From the NCBI GenBank assembly GCA_002729885.1, contig PBUB01000002.1, positions 611,745 through 675,744 of the forward strand: a stretch of 64,000 bases of DNA, in the 5' to 3' direction. The notes below the pieces were generated by a model. The model was given only the letters and a program-made list of their open reading frames with translations, had not been told where the DNA came from and ran no database searches. Positions within the stretch are counted from its first letter, which is position 1; each line of letters starts with the position of its first letter. The DNA comes from Spirochaetaceae bacterium (GTDB lineage: Bacteria > Spirochaetota > Leptospiria > Leptospirales > Leptonemataceae). A program made the position numbers and the translations under genes. Positions 35,647-44,059 of the stretch are shown piece after piece.

Positions 35647-35683
35647 ATTGATAATCAATTGTCGTCGGTTGAAGATTATCTTC
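35647..35683. promoter_or_regulatory. Two short dyads in the gap before the Cys-x2-Cys protein
   Basis: ATTGATAATCAAT (35647-35659) and GAAGATTATCTTC (35671-35683) are each 5-bp inverted repeats around three bases, centred 24 bp apart, with related GATAATC/GATTATC cores. They lie in a 279-bp gap (35527-35805) that otherwise shows no gene. Confidence 0.35.
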
Positions 35684-35805
35684 GAAGCATGACCGGCGTC
35701 CTGGTTTTGGGCTGGCTACATAATGATGATTTTTTGATCCCTATTTTCAAAAACTGAGAAATAAAAAAATCCCGGCTTGTTATCCATACGGTCGTCTAAG
35801 CCCGT

Positions 35806-36054
35806 ATGAAGCCACCGATCTGTACATTGTGCGGTTATGATTTCCGCCATGAGTGGGATGGAAATGAGGCCGGTGGTGGTCTGGTTCAATTCATGGACTA
35901 CAGGCCCCTAACTGGAAATAAAGTGGGTCATCCCTCGGGACTGGGCTTCTTTTGTTCCAGACATCTTTCTCAGGCAAGAAGTCTACACCATTTATCTATG
36001 CAGGAAGCACTGAAGTTGATGCGTGAAGACACCACTCTTACCAGTCTTCGTTAG
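35806..36054 (+). CDS. Small putative zinc-binding protein
   Basis: 82 residues. It begins MKPPICTLCGYDFRHEW, a zinc-knuckle type CxxC, and later has GFFCSRHLSQA, giving a possible Cys2-Cys-His site. The region between is Gly-rich (GNEAGGGLVQFMDYRP). No family is recognised. Codon use looks ordinary, and the start follows a 45-bp A/T-rich stretch. It may be a small regulatory or structural protein. Confidence 0.6.
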   Translation: MKPPICTLCGYDFRHEWDGNEAGGGLVQFMDYRPLTGNKVGHPSGLGFFCSRHLSQARSLHHLSMQEALKLMREDTTLTSLR

Positions 36055-36158
36055 AGGCTCCGCTACCGAGTTCAGAAGGTAGTTTACCCTGCATGGAATC
36101 CGGGATTCTGGCCTATTTATTCAGAACTGCCCGGGTCTGCCAGAGCCCGCTCCCCGGG

Positions 36159-38153
36159 CTAGTTCCCTGCCTTGATCTTTTCCAGCTCCGCAGGCGAAGG
36201 AAAGATGCGATTCTGGTCCAGCAGGTAGTAGCTTAGATTCAGAAAGGCGCGGCTCTTGAGATAGTGCGCCGGACAGTGATTTGCCAGTTCTGGATCCGCT
36301 ACATCGCATGGACCTGGACTCTCATGAGGCGGGTGGATGGTGTATGTCGTTCCCGGTCCTCCTTCCACGGATTGCACGTAAAACAGCGGCTCCTGGATCC
36401 ATCCGAACAGGTTTCCATAGGCGAAATATGCGGAGCCTCCGTCAGACTTCATTAAATCTCGTCCGAATGATGTGAAATAGGTCTCCTTGCCGATGAATCC
36501 CAGGATAGTAGGAAATACATCCAGCTGTGATACAATCTCGTCTCGAATTCCTGGCTGAATCCTTCCAGGTGCATAGAGCAATAGAGGAACGTTTCTATCC
36601 TCGTAATAACTCAGATACCGATGGTGACTGTGATCGGATACGAATACGAAGATGGTGTTATTGAAGTAGGGAGCCTTTTTCGCTTCTTCCAGGAAATCGT
36701 GAATGGCCCAGTCTGCGTAATGATATACATTGAGATACTCATGGTCCTGCACCGTTTCATCGAATATGTTAAATCTCTCTTCCGGGGTATGATACGGATA
36801 GTGCGTTGTAACTGTGTGAACAGTGGCCAGAAAAGGCTGATCTGCGGGTAGCTTCTGCACTTCTTCATGTATGATTTGCAGAATCCTGCGATCGCTGAAT
36901 CCCCAGCCTCCGGTGCCCTGCTTGAGGCCACGCTTTTCGATTTCCTCTTTGCCAATAAGATTGGTAAAACCCCAGTGGCTCATGATTGTTCTTTTGTTGT
37001 TAAAATCTAAATCGTTACCGGAAACGAAATAGGTTTTATATCCCAGACTTTGAGCAACCGTTCCCAGGCCAGAAAATCGATTTGTAATCTGCGGAGTTCT
37101 TACCGCGGTCAATCCAGGTCTATCCGGTACTCCGCCGGCCAGAGCCATCAATCCGTTGGTGGTTCGCCCTCCGGGCGCATAAAAATGGGTGAAGAATAAT
37201 CCCTGTTTGAGCAACTCATTGAAATAGGGCGCTACTGTTTTTCCTTCTACTTTTCCATCTGTAATGGGTGAAATAAATTTTCCGGTCCATCCTTCCAGGA
37301 TCACCACCATTATGTTCGGTGGTTGGCCTTCGCGACTACCTTCGAGCTTTCGTAGCAATGGATATTCATCGCTTACAAACCTGGCTCCGGGAAAATCGAT
37401 GGCCTGACGCACTACATCTATGGCTGTATCCACTTCCATTTTATGTCTTTCCGGAATGGAAGTGCTTTTGAGGTCTACTATGGCCGTATAAACCCCATTC
37501 ACTGCCAGGAGATTGATGAAATGATTCCGGGTAAATACGGCATCTGTGACTCGTAGCGGATTGGTCTGCACACCGCCGCGAATTCCCACAACTATAAGAA
37601 CTATGGTGGCAAGGATAGCGATGAGCGGTTGCTTCCAGCTTCTGGCATCATGTTCATATGGAATCTTTTGAAGTAACCAGATCACCAGAGCTACAAAGCC
37701 AGTGGTAAGTGCCAGTCCGCCAATAACTGTAAATGGAGCGTTTTGCAATGCGGCGCCCAGAATGACAAATAACTCGGTGCCCAGAAATGCATACGCTTCA
37801 TAACCAATATGTTTGTTCGCATTCTCGAAGTATATTACATCCGCGACCAGAATAATGACCTGAAAGAAGAGCACAAAGGGAGGAAGATAAACCCATAGAA
37901 TGCGATAGAGAGAGTAGCGATTCAAATAATGTATCATGGCCAGAAGCATAAAAGGGCCCATGATAATGCAAACAGTGGAAATATCAAAACGAAGGCCAAG
38001 AAGAAAGGCCCAGAGAATATCGGTCCAGGGACTATCCCCGGAGCGATATGAGTATATGGCAAAAAAAAGGATTCGATAGGCCAGAAATAGACCCAGGCTA
38101 ATCCCGATGTAAGTTAATATCAGTTTATAATTATAGGGGAGCCTCTTCCACAT
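36159..38153 (-). CDS. LTA synthase family membrane phosphotransferase
   Basis: 664 residues from ATG 38153 (GGGAG nine bases upstream). About five membrane segments (1-230) precede an extracytoplasmic sulfatase/alkaline-phosphatase fold. The nucleophile Thr lies in VVILEGWTGKFI; further metal-site motifs are YFVSGNDLDF, TVHTVTTHYPYH and FVFVSDHSHH. Such enzymes transfer phosphoglycerol or phosphoethanolamine to envelope polymers. A diderm spirochaete has no true lipoteichoic acid, so decoration of periplasmic glucans, lipid A or lipoproteins is more likely; that is inference. It ends with a DUF302 gene 46 bp upstream on the same strand. Confidence 0.88.
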   Translation of the reverse strand: MWKRLPYNYKLILTYIGISLGLFLAYRILFFAIYSYRSGDSPWTDILWAFLLGLRFDISTVCIIMGPFMLLAMIHYLNRYSLYRILWVYLPPFVLFFQVIILVADVIYFENANKHIGYEAYAFLGTELFVILGAALQNAPFTVIGGLALTTGFVALVIWLLQKIPYEHDARSWKQPLIAILATIVLIVVGIRGGVQTNPLRVTDAVFTRNHFINLLAVNGVYTAIVDLKSTSIPERHKMEVDTAIDVVRQAIDFPGARFVSDEYPLLRKLEGSREGQPPNIMVVILEGWTGKFISPITDGKVEGKTVAPYFNELLKQGLFFTHFYAPGGRTTNGLMALAGGVPDRPGLTAVRTPQITNRFSGLGTVAQSLGYKTYFVSGNDLDFNNKRTIMSHWGFTNLIGKEEIEKRGLKQGTGGWGFSDRRILQIIHEEVQKLPADQPFLATVHTVTTHYPYHTPEERFNIFDETVQDHEYLNVYHYADWAIHDFLEEAKKAPYFNNTIFVFVSDHSHHRYLSYYEDRNVPLLLYAPGRIQPGIRDEIVSQLDVFPTILGFIGKETYFTSFGRDLMKSDGGSAYFAYGNLFGWIQEPLFYVQSVEGGPGTTYTIHPPHESPGPCDVADPELANHCPAHYLKSRAFLNLSYYLLDQNRIFPSPAELEKIKAGN

Positions 38154-38199
38154 GGAATGAAGCTCCCATCGTCCTTCCAAGGGTCAAACGATTTGTGCA

Positions 38200-38595
38200 T
38201 CAAGCGGACTTGAGTTTCTCGATGACCTTTTTCAGGCGGTCCGTGACTTCCTGGGCCAGAGCCAGAAGATCCGGATTGTTCACAGCCTTCATGGATTCCA
38301 GAGGGTTGATGGCGGCCACTTCTGTACCCCCTCCATCCTTCTCCTGAACGATCACGTTGCAGGGAAGCATCGTTCCAATCTTATCTTCTATGGTAAGCGC
38401 CTTATGGGCATAGGGTGGATTGCAGGCGCCCAGGATCCGGTACCGTCGAAAGTCCACATCCAGCTTTTCTTTTAGTTTATCTTTGATATCGATCTCGGAG
38501 ATTATACCAAAACCCTCATCCTTCAGCGCTGCAGTTACGGTTTCAATAGCGCTGTCAAAATCTTGATTCAGATCTGCGGCAAAATAATAGCTCAT
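38200..38595 (-). CDS. DUF302 family protein
   Basis: 131 residues. The DUF302 fold is visible: FDSAIETVTAALKDEGFGIISEIDIKD... (start), the conserved RILGACNPPYAHKAL and the later LPCNVIVQEKDGG and VAAINP. No signal peptide is seen. The Cys in GACNP is conserved in many members. Function is unknown; some DUF302 proteins sit with redox or metal genes. It is in a minus-strand series with the phosphotransferase and a YceK-like lipoprotein. Confidence 0.88.
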   Translation of the reverse strand: MSYYFAADLNQDFDSAIETVTAALKDEGFGIISEIDIKDKLKEKLDVDFRRYRILGACNPPYAHKALTIEDKIGTMLPCNVIVQEKDGGGTEVAAINPLESMKAVNNPDLLALAQEVTDRLKKVIEKLKSA

Positions 38596-38649
38596 TTTTA
38601 ACTCCCTGGCACGTTTGCATCTACAGTAAAATACCGGGCAGGGGTATCG

Positions 38650-39126
38650 TCAATCCTTTCGGTCCTCAGCTGGAGATGGCCGGTCTGCGCTCTCTTTTAT
38701 GGCCGGCTCTTCCTTTCTTGCATCTTCCGTAGACACCTCCGGTGCGTCATCACTTGCACTATCCTCTTCTTTCGCCAGATAGTACCAGGGAATGGTAATG
38801 GGTAGCAGCACCGTATCTGCAACAAAGCTGAAAGGAAGATCCACAATGCCTGCCATAAAAGCAATGAGTGCGATGCCACCACAATCCATGGGTGTGCCCA
38901 TTATCTGAATCCCACCATAGATCAATACTATGTCGATTTCAGTGCCCCCGTAGATTGTGGGGTCATTGTCCGAAACATCGGTTATCAGTCGAAGTGTTGT
39001 GGCACAATGTAGATGGAGAACCAGGAAGATGGCCAGGGCAAGACTGGCCACAGTCCGTCGCAAGCGAGGTGCAGGCGAGAAACCTGCTTCTGCATTCTTT
39101 ACAAATTTGGATTCAAATGATTTCAT
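38650..39126 (-). CDS. YceK/YidQ-like lipoprotein
   Basis: 158 residues from ATG 39126. A long basic N-region precedes VASLALAIFLVLHLHC, a relaxed lipobox with Cys at about residue 44. The mature part matches the YceK family: NDPTIYGGTEIDI, then IVDLPFSFVADTVLLPITIPWYY. A Glu/Ala/Ser-rich, charged tail of about 45 residues follows and is not part of the family core. The function of YceK is unknown. It overlaps the upstream gene by 14 bp. Confidence 0.8.
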   Translation of the reverse strand: MKSFESKFVKNAEAGFSPAPRLRRTVASLALAIFLVLHLHCATTLRLITDVSDNDPTIYGGTEIDIVLIYGGIQIMGTPMDCGGIALIAFMAGIVDLPFSFVADTVLLPITIPWYYLAKEEDSASDDAPEVSTEDARKEEPAIKESADRPSPAEDRKD

Positions 39127-39886
39127 ACCTGGTCCTATCGAGCTGTTTTTTATAGGTCTTAAAGTAGCTTCTGTCAAAGAGACTACGATTCAGGATTTTC
39201 CCTTTAAGAGAGACCATTTCTCCATGTCTCCACTTATACAATTCGCCGGTTTTCCTTTCGCGCATACGATTGTTGTGAATGGCGGAGCTTACCGTGCGAA
39301 TGTTACCCAGTCGACGAAGATTTTCAAAGTCTGCAGCCTTCTCGGGATTCACGAACTTACACTCCATGAACCTTGTGAACAATATGGCATCATGAAAATA
39401 CTCCGGAACGGTAATGGTGCCGCTTGCATGGCTGCGATCTACCAGTTCTCGAACGATATCTTTAAAAATAAAGAGCACTCTGGATCCAAGGCCGGGAAAC
39501 TTCTGTCCCGGGTAGAGATTATCGCTACGTGCTCGAATGTTCTGTGTCAAAAACCAGTCAATGGATACCAGTCTCAGTGGTTCGGGTCCGATTACCGGAT
39601 AGCCTCCCAGTTTTAGACGCAGAAAGAATAAGTCCTGATGATCGGCAGAATAAATATGAATCCTGTTATCTGCCAGTGATTCGGTTTCTATCGAAAGAGT
39701 CCACTTCCTGTATCCACGGTTTTCGATTTCTCGAATCAGTCCCAGTCTATGAATTAATTCCTGAACCTCTGATTCTTTAAGATGGCCCAGAAAAAGTTCC
39801 GGCCTATCCACCGATGCACTGAGGCCAAGTTCAGAAACATCGATGTCTTCCATAGGAATGGACTTTTCATCATCTGTGGGATTCAT
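39113..39886 (-). CDS. Conserved-looking soluble protein of unknown function
   Basis: 257 residues, acidic N-terminus (MNPTDDEKSIPMEDIDVSE), no signal peptide or membrane segment, mixed alpha/beta composition and a strongly basic C-terminus (KTYKKQLDRTRYEII). Motif-like stretches include FFLRLKLGGYPVIGPEPLRLVSIDW and GSRVLFIFKDIVRELVDRSHA, where the conserved aromatics suggest an N-acyltransferase-like or ligand-binding fold, but I cannot assign it. It overlaps the YceK-like gene and is divergent from the histidine kinase, sharing an 80-bp gap. Confidence 0.6.
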   Translation of the reverse strand: MNPTDDEKSIPMEDIDVSELGLSASVDRPELFLGHLKESEVQELIHRLGLIREIENRGYRKWTLSIETESLADNRIHIYSADHQDLFFLRLKLGGYPVIGPEPLRLVSIDWFLTQNIRARSDNLYPGQKFPGLGSRVLFIFKDIVRELVDRSHASGTITVPEYFHDAILFTRFMECKFVNPEKAADFENLRRLGNIRTVSSAIHNNRMRERKTGELYKWRHGEMVSLKGKILNRSLFDRSYFKTYKKQLDRTRYEII

Positions 39887-39966
39887 GCTTTAAGTTTTTG
39901 GCCAATTTCCTGGTTGACGATCCATGAAATTCCTTTGTATTTTTATCGGGTAAAATCTGTTTCATT

Positions 39967-41616
39967 TTGGTAGCTGTGTCCAGGATTGCCTATTTAACCT
40001 ACGATCGAATTCATTATCCATTCCTGGGATACGCTGTGCTGTATCCGCTGGGGTACTATTTCCATAGATACTTTGAACCTTTCCAGATTGCAGACAACCT
40101 GATTTTTCGCATCGGAATAGGTGCCTATTGTGCGCTGTTGTTTTTCGCCTCCATGGTCCGGCCCGGCCGGAGAATTCTTCCTTTTGCAGTGGGTTTGCTG
40201 CATGTAGTCACTCTTCTATATTCTTTTATTCTTTGCCATTATAATGAACTTGGACTGAGTTATACTATCGGACTGACCTTGATTATTGCATCTACTATCT
40301 CAGCGAGCATGAACATTGGGTTTATTCGCGGCTATCTGGGTCTGGCTATTACAGCATCTCTAATGGTAACTCTCCTGGCGGCGGATGGTGCCCATTTAAA
40401 TCCATATCTGTTCTTTCTGGCCACGGGAGCCATAGGGGTTTTTGCATACCAGTCCAGAAGAAGCGAACTGGATCTTCTGGACGAGCTGGAAGCCTCGAAC
40501 CTGGAAAAGGCCGAGTTTCTGGCAACCATGAGTCATGAAGTCCGCAACTCACTGAATGGTATTATCCCTGTGCTGGATTTGCTGCAAAACGAGAAGGATG
40601 CGAAGCGAAGGGATGAGTTCGTTTCGCTCGCCAGGCGTTCCGGCCGGTTCCTGCTGGATTTGATCTCGGAAGTTCTTGACCTTTCCAAGATGGAGGCCGG
40701 GCGACTGGATTTGCAGAGCCAGCGATTCAGACCTTCGCATGTAGTGGAACTGGCCGTTCAGACATTTCTGGTGCAGGCCCAGGCCGCTGGCACTCAACTG
40801 ACTCTGGAGCAAAATGGCAAAGATGCCTACTGTCTGGGAGATCCTACCAGAATCGGGCAGGTTCTGAACAATCTAATCAGTAACGCTGTTAAGTTCACCG
40901 ACAGGGGAAAGGTTCATGTCATCGCCTCCTACGAAGTACAGGAAGATGAGCTCGAAATCTCTTTTGTTGTTCAAGACAGCGGATCCGGAATTCCCGAAGC
41001 GGAAAGGGAACTGGTGTTCGATCAATATAGCCAGGTGCACTCTGCCGGCTGGCGCCAGAAGGGTACCGGCCTTGGTCTGGCTTTGAGTCGCAAGCTGGCC
41101 AGGCGAATGGGAGGCGACATTACCGTAAACAGTGTATCCGGCGATTTCGCACGATCGGGTAGCAGGTTCGAATTTCGCTTCAACCTGCCTCTGGATCGAA
41201 CGGGATCATCGGTAAGTCATCCTGGAGGCGATCTAGACCAGGGAAGAGCTCTGGTGGTAGATGATGATGCAGTGAGTAGAATCGTAATGCAGAATCTACT
41301 GGAAACCCTGGGGCTATCAGTGGAAGTCCTGGGCGATATAAAGGAGGTGAGAAATAGACTTGCTACAGAAAAATATGACTATGTATTTCTGGACCTGGAG
41401 ATTGAGCAAGAATCTGGTATTGAGCTAAGACGTTCTCTTGGCACTGGCCACAGAGATGAGGCATTCTTTCTGGTTACGGCCCATTCTGGCGGTGAGATTC
41501 ATGAAAGAGCCAGAGCAGCGGGATTCGATGCGGTCCTGAATAAGCCTCTGGATATGGAAATGCTACGTAGCTTTCTGGTCAGTGAGCAGGATGACGTTAC
41601 CATTTCTGAGTCATAG
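39967..41616 (+). CDS. Membrane hybrid histidine kinase with receiver domain
   Basis: About 549 residues. Five or six membrane segments (about 10-165) form the sensor. HisKA carries His190 in ATMSHEVRNSLNG; HATPase_c shows the N-box NNLISNAVKF, the G1 box DSGSGIPE and GTGLGLALS. A C-terminal receiver (about 418-540) has ALVVDDDAVS, phospho-acceptor Asp476 in VFLDLE and Lys in NKPLDME. Phosphate can therefore pass from His190 to Asp476, but no output domain or phosphotransfer protein is nearby. TTG 39967 is the first in-frame start; GTG 39976 is equally possible. The signal sensed is unknown. Confidence 0.9.
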   Translation: MVAVSRIAYLTYDRIHYPFLGYAVLYPLGYYFHRYFEPFQIADNLIFRIGIGAYCALLFFASMVRPGRRILPFAVGLLHVVTLLYSFILCHYNELGLSYTIGLTLIIASTISASMNIGFIRGYLGLAITASLMVTLLAADGAHLNPYLFFLATGAIGVFAYQSRRSELDLLDELEASNLEKAEFLATMSHEVRNSLNGIIPVLDLLQNEKDAKRRDEFVSLARRSGRFLLDLISEVLDLSKMEAGRLDLQSQRFRPSHVVELAVQTFLVQAQAAGTQLTLEQNGKDAYCLGDPTRIGQVLNNLISNAVKFTDRGKVHVIASYEVQEDELEISFVVQDSGSGIPEAERELVFDQYSQVHSAGWRQKGTGLGLALSRKLARRMGGDITVNSVSGDFARSGSRFEFRFNLPLDRTGSSVSHPGGDLDQGRALVVDDDAVSRIVMQNLLETLGLSVEVLGDIKEVRNRLATEKYDYVFLDLEIEQESGIELRRSLGTGHRDEAFFLVTAHSGGEIHERARAAGFDAVLNKPLDMEMLRSFLVSEQDDVTISES

Positions 41617-41777
41617 GATAATCAGTCTTTGCCATCGTCGAAATAGCGGAACAGCAACAACAAAATAAAGCGAATCGAGCGAAATGTAATCACTCGCACT
41701 ACTCCATTGGTCGTTCATTCTGGCCTGGCGCCATCGGCAGTACTTCCTGGCTGAAATTTCAGCGAATTTCCTGCGAT

Positions 41778-43028
41778 TTAAAGATCAAGCAATCTGGCAT
41801 GCAATCCGGCTTCCTGAAGCGCTTGCATGATTTGATCTCTGTGTTGTGAGTCCCGGGTTTCAATAGTCAAATCCAGATCTGCACTTTTGATCGAAAGTGC
41901 TGAAAACACTCGATGATGGGCCACATCTACAATATTGCCTTCGCAGTTGGCAATAAGAGCGCTAATACGAGCCAGCTCCCCCGGAACATCCGCAATCTCC
42001 AGGCGAATCCGAATCAATCGTCCATCTCGAGCCAGGCTTCGAAGCATTACAAAGGCCAGGATTCGCTCATCGATATTGCCTCCGCATAAAATTAGACCCA
42101 CTCTCTTGCCCTTGAATCTCTTTGAGTTTGCCGGTGAAAGTAGCGCTGCCAGGGCTGCGGCCCCGGCTCCTTCCACTACAGTTTTTTCAATACTTGCCAG
42201 AAGCGCTACAGCCCGTTCGATCTCTCTTTCCGGAGCCAGCAAAACATCTGAAACATGCTCTCGGATAATCTGCATGGTCAATGTTCCCGGCGATTTGACT
42301 GCAATGCCTTCGGCGATGGTGGCCGCACCGGTGGGCTCTAGATTCTTGCTGTAATACTGATTGTATGCATGGGGGTAGGCATCGCTTTGAACGCCCAATA
42401 TCTCAAGCTCTGGCTTAACTGCATGCGCAGCAATGGAGATGCCGGATATCAACCCACCCCCTCCAATGGGAACAACCAGCGCATCCAGATCCCGATTCGC
42501 TTCCAACATTTCCAGAGCAACAGTGCCCTGACCGGCGATGACCTTCGCATCGTCATAGGGATGGATGAGAACCAGGTTTTGCTCCTGAATTCTTTGCTGA
42601 GCCACCGCAAAGGACTCGTCCACGTTATCGCCGGACAGCTCCACTGTGGCGCCAAAGTTTCTGGTATGCTTTACCTTGTTCAAAGGAGTGTATCGCGGCA
42701 TGATAATTGTTGCCGGGATGCCCAGTCGCTGGCAGTGGTAGGCAACTCCCTGGGCATGATTACCGGCAGACATTGCAACAACTCCCCGCCTTCGCTCTTC
42801 TGCCGTAAGGCTCAGCAGCTTATTTAAAGCTCCTCTTTCTTTGAAAGAAGCTGTAAACTGATGGTTCTCAAACTTAAGCCATACCTCGGCTCCACATAGC
42901 TCGGAAAGAGTACGTGAAATTTGAAACGGGGTATTAATGATGGCCCCCTTTAGATCGCGGGCGGCCTTCTGGATATCTTCAAAGGTAACCGTAGCTGAAG
43001 GATGATTCCTGGAATCCCTGTTCTTCAT
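41778..43028 (-). CDS. ilvA: Threonine ammonia-lyase with ACT domain
   Basis: 416 residues. PLP-dependent deamination of threonine to 2-oxobutanoate, the entry to isoleucine synthesis or threonine catabolism. The PLP lysine is Lys63 in ENHQFTASFKERGA; the phosphate-binding glycine loop is VVPIGGGGLISG, and AGNHAQGVAYH and EGAGAAALAA are present. A C-terminal ACT-like domain (about 335-416) contains LEIADVPGELARISALI, so allosteric control is likely. The length and single ACT domain match the intermediate-length catabolic/biosynthetic group rather than the long E. coli IlvA. Confidence 0.9.
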   Translation of the reverse strand: MKNRDSRNHPSATVTFEDIQKAARDLKGAIINTPFQISRTLSELCGAEVWLKFENHQFTASFKERGALNKLLSLTAEERRRGVVAMSAGNHAQGVAYHCQRLGIPATIIMPRYTPLNKVKHTRNFGATVELSGDNVDESFAVAQQRIQEQNLVLIHPYDDAKVIAGQGTVALEMLEANRDLDALVVPIGGGGLISGISIAAHAVKPELEILGVQSDAYPHAYNQYYSKNLEPTGAATIAEGIAVKSPGTLTMQIIREHVSDVLLAPEREIERAVALLASIEKTVVEGAGAAALAALLSPANSKRFKGKRVGLILCGGNIDERILAFVMLRSLARDGRLIRIRLEIADVPGELARISALIANCEGNIVDVAHHRVFSALSIKSADLDLTIETRDSQHRDQIMQALQEAGLHARLLDL

Positions 43029-43062
43029 GGTTGGGCCATAAGCATGATTCTGTTCTGGAGCG

Positions 43063-43914
43063 TTAGAGGTAGCGATCCAGATCTGAATCGATCAAATCCA
43101 TTTTAGCTTCTATTTCGGGAGGCCATTCTGGTAATTCATCGTCTTCCCAGTACCAGTCTCCCACCACGTTCAGGATGGGGTCTGTCTCCGAAAAAAGGGC
43201 CTTCTTCACGCCGATCTGCAGATCTTCCGTTTCCAGAGAGCGATACGCAACACTGGATCTGGCCAGAGGCGCAAGCACCGCTTCCTCTTCGGCAGCATTG
43301 ACGGATGCGAAATAATCTTTGAATTTCTTTCCTGAAGCTTTCCATCCCTTTTTGTAATCTTCCTGCTCGGGGTACTTTCCTGAGCTTATAGCCTTTTGCG
43401 AAAGAATGGAAATTCCTCGAGCTGAATTGCTAACGAACATCCCATAACGCACACACTTGAAGCGATCGGGATGCTTGAGCGTAATCTGCTCCATTGTAAT
43501 CTTCGTATAGATCATGGGGCCATAGAGCATCATCAACGGCTCCAGCCACATGAAGCCAGAAAACCAGAGCGCAATTTCCGGTGAAAGGGCTCCGGTGAGG
43601 CGAAGCATGGGAATTACGGAGAAATTAACGCTTTCTTGATACTCCTCCCTGTTTGCGTATTGTACGGGCTTGCCCACCGGGCCCCGGGCCGGTACATATA
43701 CAATGGCACGAAGAGGACGCGTGATTTTTTGAATCACTGTATCGATGGATTTGGAATCGGTAAGATTTACATTGCCAATTGTCTCATCGGCTCCCTGCAC
43801 AATTCCTTCCGAAGAGGTAGTGCTGATGATGTATGCCTCGGGATCCTCTTTTCGAATCGCCAGAATGGATTGCTGCCCCAGTACTGCATTTCCGCCAACA
43901 ATTAGATAGTTCAT
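43063..43914 (-). CDS. NAD(P)-binding Rossmann-fold protein
   Basis: 283 residues from ATG 43914, with AGGA upstream; the open frame upstream overlaps the divergent serine-hydrolase gene and is not used. It begins MNYLIVGGNAVLGQQSIL, an SDR-type GxxxxG motif, then has a strand with Ser/Thr (AYIISTTSS) and VYVPARGPVG. The usual Tyr-x3-Lys is represented by MIYTKITMEQ, so it may be an atypical SDR with catalytic Tyr and Lys. The C-terminal 90 residues are acidic (WYWEDDELPEWPPE). Substrate is unknown. Confidence 0.7.
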   Translation of the reverse strand: MNYLIVGGNAVLGQQSILAIRKEDPEAYIISTTSSEGIVQGADETIGNVNLTDSKSIDTVIQKITRPLRAIVYVPARGPVGKPVQYANREEYQESVNFSVIPMLRLTGALSPEIALWFSGFMWLEPLMMLYGPMIYTKITMEQITLKHPDRFKCVRYGMFVSNSARGISILSQKAISSGKYPEQEDYKKGWKASGKKFKDYFASVNAAEEEAVLAPLARSSVAYRSLETEDLQIGVKKALFSETDPILNVVGDWYWEDDELPEWPPEIEAKMDLIDSDLDRYL

Positions 43915-44059
43915 GAATGTTCCTTGATGGATGCTGGTTTGCACTTTATGTTGGCGGGTTCTGCAAAGCAACCAATTGATGAAGTTCCGATTATAAACTC
44001 GACAGATAAAAGAACGAGTCCCATTGATGCACAAAGAAATTGATCCTGTGGGAGAGTGT

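Noticed and set aside
41750-41763. Perfect palindrome GCTGAAATTTCAGC between convergent genes
   Set aside because: It could be a terminator or a chance palindrome; it lacks a loop and T-run, so I did not list it as a feature.
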